A DNA stretch of 64,000 nucleotides, from NCBI GenBank assembly GCA_038025085.1, contig CM076146.1:12834001-12898000 (forward strand), in the 5' to 3' direction. Below, in pieces: positions 58,521-64,000 of this stretch. Made by a program: the position numbers and the translations under genes. Every line of letters begins with the position of its first letter. Position 1 is the stretch's first letter. Source of the stretch: Tetragonia tetragonoides. Lineage: Eukaryota > Streptophyta > Magnoliopsida > Caryophyllales > Aizoaceae. Under the pieces are notes generated by a model, which was not told the origin of the DNA, searched no databases, and worked only from the letters and a program-made list of their open reading frames with translations.

Positions 58521-58901
58521 GCTAAATACCGCCCCTTTTTACTAGCTACCGCCCCCCCAATTTCCAATTTTACCCTCACCCCTCCTCCTCACTCACTCTC
58601 ACTCATCCTCTCTTCCTCACTCACTCTCACTCATCCTCTCTTCCTCAGTCATCCTCACCACCACACCATCACACCGGCAACCACCACCACCACCACCACC
58701 ACCATGTCAAGTGCTAGCGGCAGCGGCGGCAGAGGTTTCGACGGCGAGGGAGGCGGCGACCGACGGCGCGGGGGGGTAACTTTTCGAATTTTTTTTTTTT
58801 TTGTTTGAATTGAATTTTTTTTGCCTTGAATTGAATATTTTTTGCCTTGAATTGAATCGTGAAGTTATGAATTGAAGTTGTGTTTTTTTTTTTTTTTTTT
58901 T

Positions 58902-59127
58902 GCGTCGATCGTCTGCCGATCTCGACTCACCCAAGGATGAGTCTTCTGCCGATCTCGACTCGCCCAAGGGTAGTCGTCGGTCGCAGACGACTCACCCTTG
59001 GGTGAGTCGAGATCGGCAGACGACTCACCCTTGGGTGAGTCGCCGGTCTCAGGCGACTAACTCAAGGGTAAGTCGAGATCGGCCGACGACTCACCCTTGG
59101 GTGAGTCGTCTGAGACCAGACGACCGA
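58902..59127. repeat. Left array of six palindromes
   Basis: Six units of the type ACTCACCCTTGGGTGAGT, each nearly self-complementary, are joined by GATCGGCAGACG/GGTCTCAGGCG linkers, many of which are partly complementary to each other. Units 1, 2 and 5 carry changes. It lies in the first intron of the PMD gene, about 130 bp after exon 1, and matches the array at 63664-63886. Confidence 0.9.
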
Positions 59128-59132
59128 CACAA

Positions 59133-59307
59133 AAAAAATTATTATTTATTATTATTATTATTATTATTATTTATTATTATTATTATTATTATTTATTGTT
59201 ATTATTATTATTATTATTTATTGTTATTATTATTATTATTATTTATTGTTTATTGTTATTATTATTATTATTATTATTTATTGTTATTATTATTATTATT
59301 GTTTATC

Positions 59308-59394
<87 letters not shown>

Positions 59395-59396
59395 GA
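59133..59396. repeat. (ATT)n microsatellite, about 260 bp
   Basis: Almost pure ATT repeats interrupted by short TTATTG/TTTATT variants. It sits between the palindrome array and exon 2 of the PMD gene. The long frames of I, Y and L across it are artefacts. A shorter AAT run at 63597-63645 holds the mirror position in the right terminal region. Confidence 0.95.
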
Positions 59397-61563
59397 TTAT
59401 TGTTTAATTAATTAAAAATGTGAAATGATAGATGGGAGGAGCCGGTAAATCGGTGCCTCGATTATTTAGTGAACTAGTTGGTTCAGGACCGCGTCACACG
59501 AGGACGCGCGGGATTGATGCCTCTGTACGGAGACAGAGAGAGGCAGTTCGGATGAGGGAGATGACTGCTGAGCAAGACGATTACGCAACTAGCGAGTTCT
59601 ACTCCGGTGAGCAAGACGATGATCAGATTGGCGTCGAATTATCCTCAGATTGGCGCGTGGTGAAGGGCAGAGGCGGTAGGTTTGTTAGTACTGGGTCGTC
59701 CAGTACTGGCAAACGATCTAGAGCGGAGGACGACACTACGTGGCTTGTTACAGAGCCTGTGCCCGGTGGGCCGGCGGATGATAGCGTCATACCGAGCTTC
59801 CTGGGCCACGTAGCGTCTCGTATTTGGAATGGACAGATGAGGGGTCTCTTGAAGTGTCAGAACCGATGGAATGTCTGTCAGCGGCTGAGTCAGTGGCGAG
59901 CGGAGATGTCGGCCGAGATGAGGGCCCAGATCGAGGGGACTGGGTTATCACACCTGGCAGACATTATGTTCAGACATATTGACTTCCCCCTGATATCTGC
60001 ATTCGTGGAAAGGTGGCAGCCGGATACGAACTCGTTCCACATGCCGTTCGGAGAGATGACGATCATGTTGCACGATGTATGGCATATTCTTCGGATTCCT
60101 GTAGACGGAGAGCTCGTTTCCAATGAGGGACGGGATGGGCAGCTGCAGACGGCGGCCATGGAGGTTCTCGGGGTCAGCCCAGAAGAACTGATGTGTAGCC
60201 ACTGGCAGGGCGGTGCGGTCCTCACGGAGTCGGTTTTTGAGCTTTGTCGTGAGCAAATAGATGACATCCAGGCGACAGCTTGGATGTGGTTACTTATTGG
60301 ATCCACCTTGTTTGTCGACAAGAGTGGTAACCGTATTAGACCCTCCTGCGTGATGGAGGTGATGGACGACGGTGTCGATACGGTGCATGACTTCTCTTGG
60401 GGATCTGCTGCCCTCGCCTTCCTATAACGTCAGCTCGGTATAGCTAGTCGCGGGGATTCTCAGGGCATCTGCGGATGCCTAACTCTCCTGCAGGCATGGA
60501 TATACGAGTACTTTCCCTGCTTCCGACCTCATCGGGAGCGGATGGTTGTCGGGGACGACGAGGCTCCCCGTGCGTCCGTATGGAGTGCCCTGGCTGAGGG
60601 CAAGGACATGGGTCGACTGGACTCCTTACGTAGACGCTTGGATCATCTGCGAGCGACAGAGGTACGTCATTTAGTTATCGGTGTTCATGATTTATTTCGT
60701 CGTTTGCTATGTTTTTTTACTTCACCGTAACTTTCAACATTTCTACGTAGGTGGTGTGGCTGCCGTACGGTTCTAACCCGGCAGTATCTGTACGGAGGAC
60801 TGTATTCATGGGGTGGCTACAGTATCGGGATATTATCGAACCGTACATGCCTGGTCGTTGTTTACGACAAATCGGGTACGTACAAAGTATCCCAACCCCG
60901 ATCTTTAGGCCAGTCAAAGCGATCAGGTCATGGAGCAGTCGTTCGTACAAGGTTGTCTTCCCCGAACGGATCTCATCTGATGCTTGGCGTATGTTCCCGG
61001 GATTTTACATTCTTGGACTCCATGGGTTTCAGGCATCCACGTCAGATCCCACAGCATGTACGGATGACTACCTCGCATGGTACTACCTTCACTCCCACCC
61101 TCGGCTGATACGTGACGCTGCAGCACCTGTGATTCCTCCACGATCCAACAGCGATTATGTAAGTGATTAACTAAAATATATATTTTTTTACGTATTACAT
61201 ATCTCTGAACTCACACTCATTGTTACTTTTTTGCAGTGGGTGAATCGTCTAGCCGTCGGATTTGAGTCTTCCATTACTTTGATTCCTCCGGAGCAAGCGG
61301 AAGGTCCTCGATCATTTATGGACGAGTTTATGAGAGATTGGCGGGCTGCCAAATGATGTATTGACCCTAGATGAATTTGTTATTATAAGAGTTTCATTGT
61401 TATTGTTATTATTTATTTGTGTTATTGTAATTTGTTGTTTCTTATTTACATTTTTTGTTTTATTGTAATTTGTTGTTTTGCGTGTCCAGCTGCAAGACAA
61501 TATAATAGAAAGTCAATAATAGTACTTATCAAAAAGTAACAACATTATGTACATGTTAATAAA

Positions 61564-63600
61564 TTATGGGTTTTTCATACCAGTACTATTTACGAAGTTA
61601 CTCGATGAGGATGAGGTACGACCACGCCCGCGGCTCGAACTGGATGACCTAGGGCGACCACGACCCCTCTGGGAGTACTCCCATGAACTAGGATCACGTC
61701 TGGTAGAGGAACTCCCTCTCGGTCGACCTCTGACTGTCGTGTTCGCTTCCGGCTCGACGTAACTCGCTTCCTCAGGATGAAGCTGCTCATTCATAAGGAC
61801 AGATATGTTGCGCACAACTGCCGGGTCGCTTGAGTTAACCTCGTCGACCAGAGACCGAAAGTATCGATGGTCCTCAGATGGATGCTCAGTCATGTCACGC
61901 GTAGCTATCTCCACTGCATCACTAATAACGAGTGTTCGCCAAAATTTGTGGACACTATTCAAGCTAATTGGCGTGCCCGTATCCGTGGCCATTTTCAACT
62001 CACGCGCACACGGGATCTGATGAGTGGATCTCAATACACAACCGCAACGATCAAATACTTGGTGACTCAATTCTCTCATCCTGTTCAGCTCAGCCAATAA
62101 TATTTGTAAGCAGTAATGGGAAACATACCCGGTCAGATAGTTGAATGGGAAACGCGAGTACACCACACTTCTCCGTCTTCTGCACTCTTCAAGTGTGTAC
62201 TTGATCTCAGTTATTTGTGACTCGATTGACTTGTTGACCTTGTTCCAAACATTGTCCAAAGCTCCAGTTGAGGAGTTCAACCACTGTTTTAGCGCGGCAT
62301 GTGCACTCTCCACCCTGCAAGTCGTAGTGTTGCCAAGGTGTAGCACCTTATTCGTCCACGCAGCCACAAACATCTCTTTGTGTCTCAGCCAGGTCTCCTC
62401 TACATAGGATATCACGTGAGGGTAAGTCCTCCAACTAACCTTCATCGTACGCACTGCTCTATCGTACGCAGCTTCTGTGGAAGCTTCCATGATAATTTTC
62501 CACCTCCCATTCGTGAACCTCTGCGCGACGGCCTTATCTTTTCCACAAAGTCTGTACACTTTGTCTTCAACGACTTTGTTAATGTGCCATGTACAGAGCA
62601 AATGGGCACTCTCGGGAAATATCTCTCTAATAGGTGTCATCAACCCTAGCTCACGATCGGTCACAATTGCTGTTGGGTGTACATCATTTCCAATAAGCAT
62701 CCTCAACTTATCTAAGACCCACGCATAGCTTGCCTGAGTCTCATCCTTCATAATAGCATAAGCTATGAGGAAGTTCTTATTGGTTGGAGTCATCCCCACT
62801 ATCTCAACAAACGACATCTTATACTTGTTTGTTTTGTACGTGGAATCTAAGCCAATCAACCAACGAAAAGACCGAAGTAACTGAATTGATGTAGGGTGTG
62901 CCATGAACACGTGAGTTACCTCATTAGTAGCTCGGTCGGCTCTTGTCCAATGTACGTACTTATTCGCCACAGCTAAATGATGAAACTGACCAATGACATC
63001 TCTCTCTTCAAAATCAAGTTTCCTTATACGATCTCTGTGGTTGTACACATGCCGTCTAGTTGCATTGTCCTCGGGAAATTTTTCCTTAATCGCGGCCAAG
63101 ATAGCACATGGCTTTGTTTGTGCCGAAGTCATGTCACGAACGAGTTTCTTTGACCCAGGACTAAGACCACTCATCTGACGATATCCCTCAGGATACACAG
63201 CAAAGTCATGGTTGTGCGTACCCCTAGTCCCAGGCAATGTGACAATCATCCAACTACTGGACCCATACACTTGCCGAGCTCTCAACTGGAACGTACATTT
63301 ACAAGCCTTTGTTTTCGATTTCTTCCGAGCAGCAGTATCTAAGTCTCTTAATTCCCCTCTGTAGCGTTCACCTCGATTGCATTTTAACAATTTTACGCTT
63401 CCACTCTTCTTGTGTGACAAAATTATCAACTCAAACCCGATAGTAAGTGCAATTTGTTTTGCCCAATTAATTGCATCTGTATCACTATCAAATAACTCAT
63501 TAGTGACGAAATGCGTACTGTAATCAACACCATCACCACCGAACCGCTCCAAAGGAATCTAACGAAAACAATGTTAGCTTAATCTTAAATTCAAACAATA

Positions 63601-63642
<42 letters not shown>

Positions 63643-63963
63643 TAATTTTTTTTTTTTTTTTTTGTGTCTGTCGGTCGTCGATCTCGACTCACCCTTGGGT
63701 GAGTCGTCTGCTACAGGCGACCAACCCAAGGGTGAGTCGTCTATTGATCTCGACTCGCCCAAGGGTGAGTCGCCTGTAGCGGACGACTCACCCAAGGGTG
63801 AGTCGCGATCGACTGACGACTCCCCTTGGGTGGGTCGCCTGTAGCAGACGACTCACCCAAGGGTGAGTCGAAAATCTCAGACGACCGTGCAAAAAAAATG
63901 CGCAAAAAAAATTAATTTTACCTCCGCCACCGTCGACGGCACTTCTTGATCGCCGGCAGACAT
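61564..63963 (-). CDS. Mutator-like (MULE) transposase, intact
   Basis: Two exons on the minus strand: 63963-63922 (MSAGDQEVPSTVAE, donor GAG|GTAAAA) and 63558-61564 (from the acceptor TTAG|ATTCC), 678 aa. The MuDR N-terminal zinc-binding module (KLLKCNRGERYRGE, KACKCTFQLRA) with GTHNHDFAVYPEGYRQM precedes the MULE DDE domain with Asp in LIGLDSTYKTNKYKM, Asp in IVTDRELGLMTP, CTWHINK and Glu in CRVESAHAALKQWL, then the C-terminal zinc knuckle CGCVLRSTHQIPCARE and a Gly/Arg/Ser-rich tail (RGRPRGSSSTRRD). It cuts and pastes its element in the nucleus. No stop or frameshift was found, so it could be functional. It ends 207 bp from the 3' end of the convergent PMD gene. Confidence 0.9.
63597..63645. 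repeat. (AAT)n microsatellite, right terminal region
   Basis: About 15 AAT units followed by a T run (63646-63663), the mirror image of the longer ATT tract at 59133-59396. It lies in intron 1 of the transposase gene. Confidence 0.9.
63664..63886. repeat. Right array of six palindromes
   Basis: Six units of ACTCACCCAAGGGTGAGT type, with variants in units 2, 3 and 5, are joined by linkers such as CGCCTGTAGCAGACG. It is the counterpart of the left array and lies within intron 1 of the transposase gene. Confidence 0.9.
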
Positions 63964-64000
63964 CCGCGGGTTGCTTGAGTGAATGTTGATGAAGGTTGGG

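Larger units (their letters stand above)
58704..61356 (+). pseudogene. Plant mobile domain (PMD, MAIN/MAIL1-type) gene with one stop
   Basis: Exons 58704-58775 (MSSASGSGGRGFDGEGGG..., inferred), 59432-60661, 60751-61158 and 61237-61356. Family blocks are LSHLADIMFRHIDFPLISAF, VERWQPDTNSFHMPFGEMTI, MLHDVWHILRIPVDG, WGSAALAFL then RQLGIASRGDSQGICGCLTL, LLQAWIYEYFPCFRPH, and VVWLPYGSNPA. The product would be about 609 aa. A single in-frame TAA at 60425-60427 stands where the family usually has Tyr (LAFL-stop-RQLG; expected LY-RQLG), otherwise all exons are open. PMD proteins occur both as host factors for silencing and meristem upkeep (MAIN, MAIL1) and as accessory genes of plant retro- and DNA transposons; its place here argues for the latter. 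The role in transposition is not known. Confidence 0.8.
58521..64000. mobile_element. MuDR-like MULE with transposase and plant-mobile-domain gene
   Basis: Two convergent genes start near opposite ends: a plant-mobile-domain gene from the left (58704, +) and a MULE transposase from the right (63963, -). Each terminal region has the same order going inwards: short first exon, T/A run, array of six palindromes, ATT/AAT microsatellite, second exon. This makes an imperfect terminal inverted repeat of at least several hundred bases. The left end is placed near gctaaataccgcccc at about 58521; the right end lies beyond the window, so the target duplication cannot be tested. The layout is that of maize MuDR (mudrA and mudrB both starting in the TIRs). 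Confidence 0.75.

Noticed and set aside
58902..59127. CRISPR-like array of palindromic repeats with spacers
   Set aside because: The context is a plant MULE, the linkers are themselves repeated and complementary, and the same array occurs inverted at the other end of the element; there is no cas gene.
59097..59415. Long open frames of Ile/Tyr/Leu on the plus strand
   Set aside because: They are the translation of an (ATT)n microsatellite.

Overview
This is a 64 kb piece of plant nuclear DNA, almost certainly from a eudicot. The genes have GT-AG introns, an Aux/IAA gene and plant-type Elongator and alpha/beta-hydrolase genes are present, and the space between and inside genes is full of plant transposon families: hAT, Mutator-like (MULE), PIF/Harbinger, Helitron, L1-type LINE, SINE and a solo LTR. 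The species cannot be told from the sequence alone.

Three ordinary host genes can be followed exon by exon. A 9-exon alpha/beta-hydrolase gene (+, 4554-12474, 580 aa, probable organelle transit peptide) is followed by a 4-exon non-canonical Aux/IAA gene of the IAA32/IAA34 type (+, 18653-20167). The largest is ELP2 (-, 53448-36020), with ten exons and 829 aa, encoding the WD40 subunit of Elongator. Its 2.49 kb of coding sequence is spread over 17.4 kb because its introns hold many 5'-truncated LINEs, two SINE-like repeats and several small DNA transposons. A tetratricopeptide-repeat gene on the minus strand (23448-25112) is broken by at least three frameshifts.

The rest is mobile DNA. From left to right: a solo LTR with a 5-bp target duplication (104-1558); terminal-inverted-repeat elements at 1628, 2791 and 3869; a PIF-type MITE in the last part of the hydrolase gene (11832); a 2 kb hAT-like element (13866); a long-TIR MULE-type element (16057); two head-to-tail Helitrons (20826-23319); a 5 kb MULE carrying a FAR1/FRS-type transposase with one frameshift (28748-33817); the ELP2 intron insertions; and a MULE-type element with a perfect 9-bp duplication (54600).

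The most striking structure is at the right end (about 58.5-64 kb): a large MULE built like maize MuDR, with two genes starting in opposite terminal regions and running towards each other. The minus-strand gene is an intact MULE transposase (678 aa). The plus-strand gene encodes a plant-mobile-domain protein with one in-frame stop. Both genes have a tiny first exon near the element's end and a first intron that contains a matching array of six short palindromes followed by an ATT microsatellite. The window ends inside the right terminal region.
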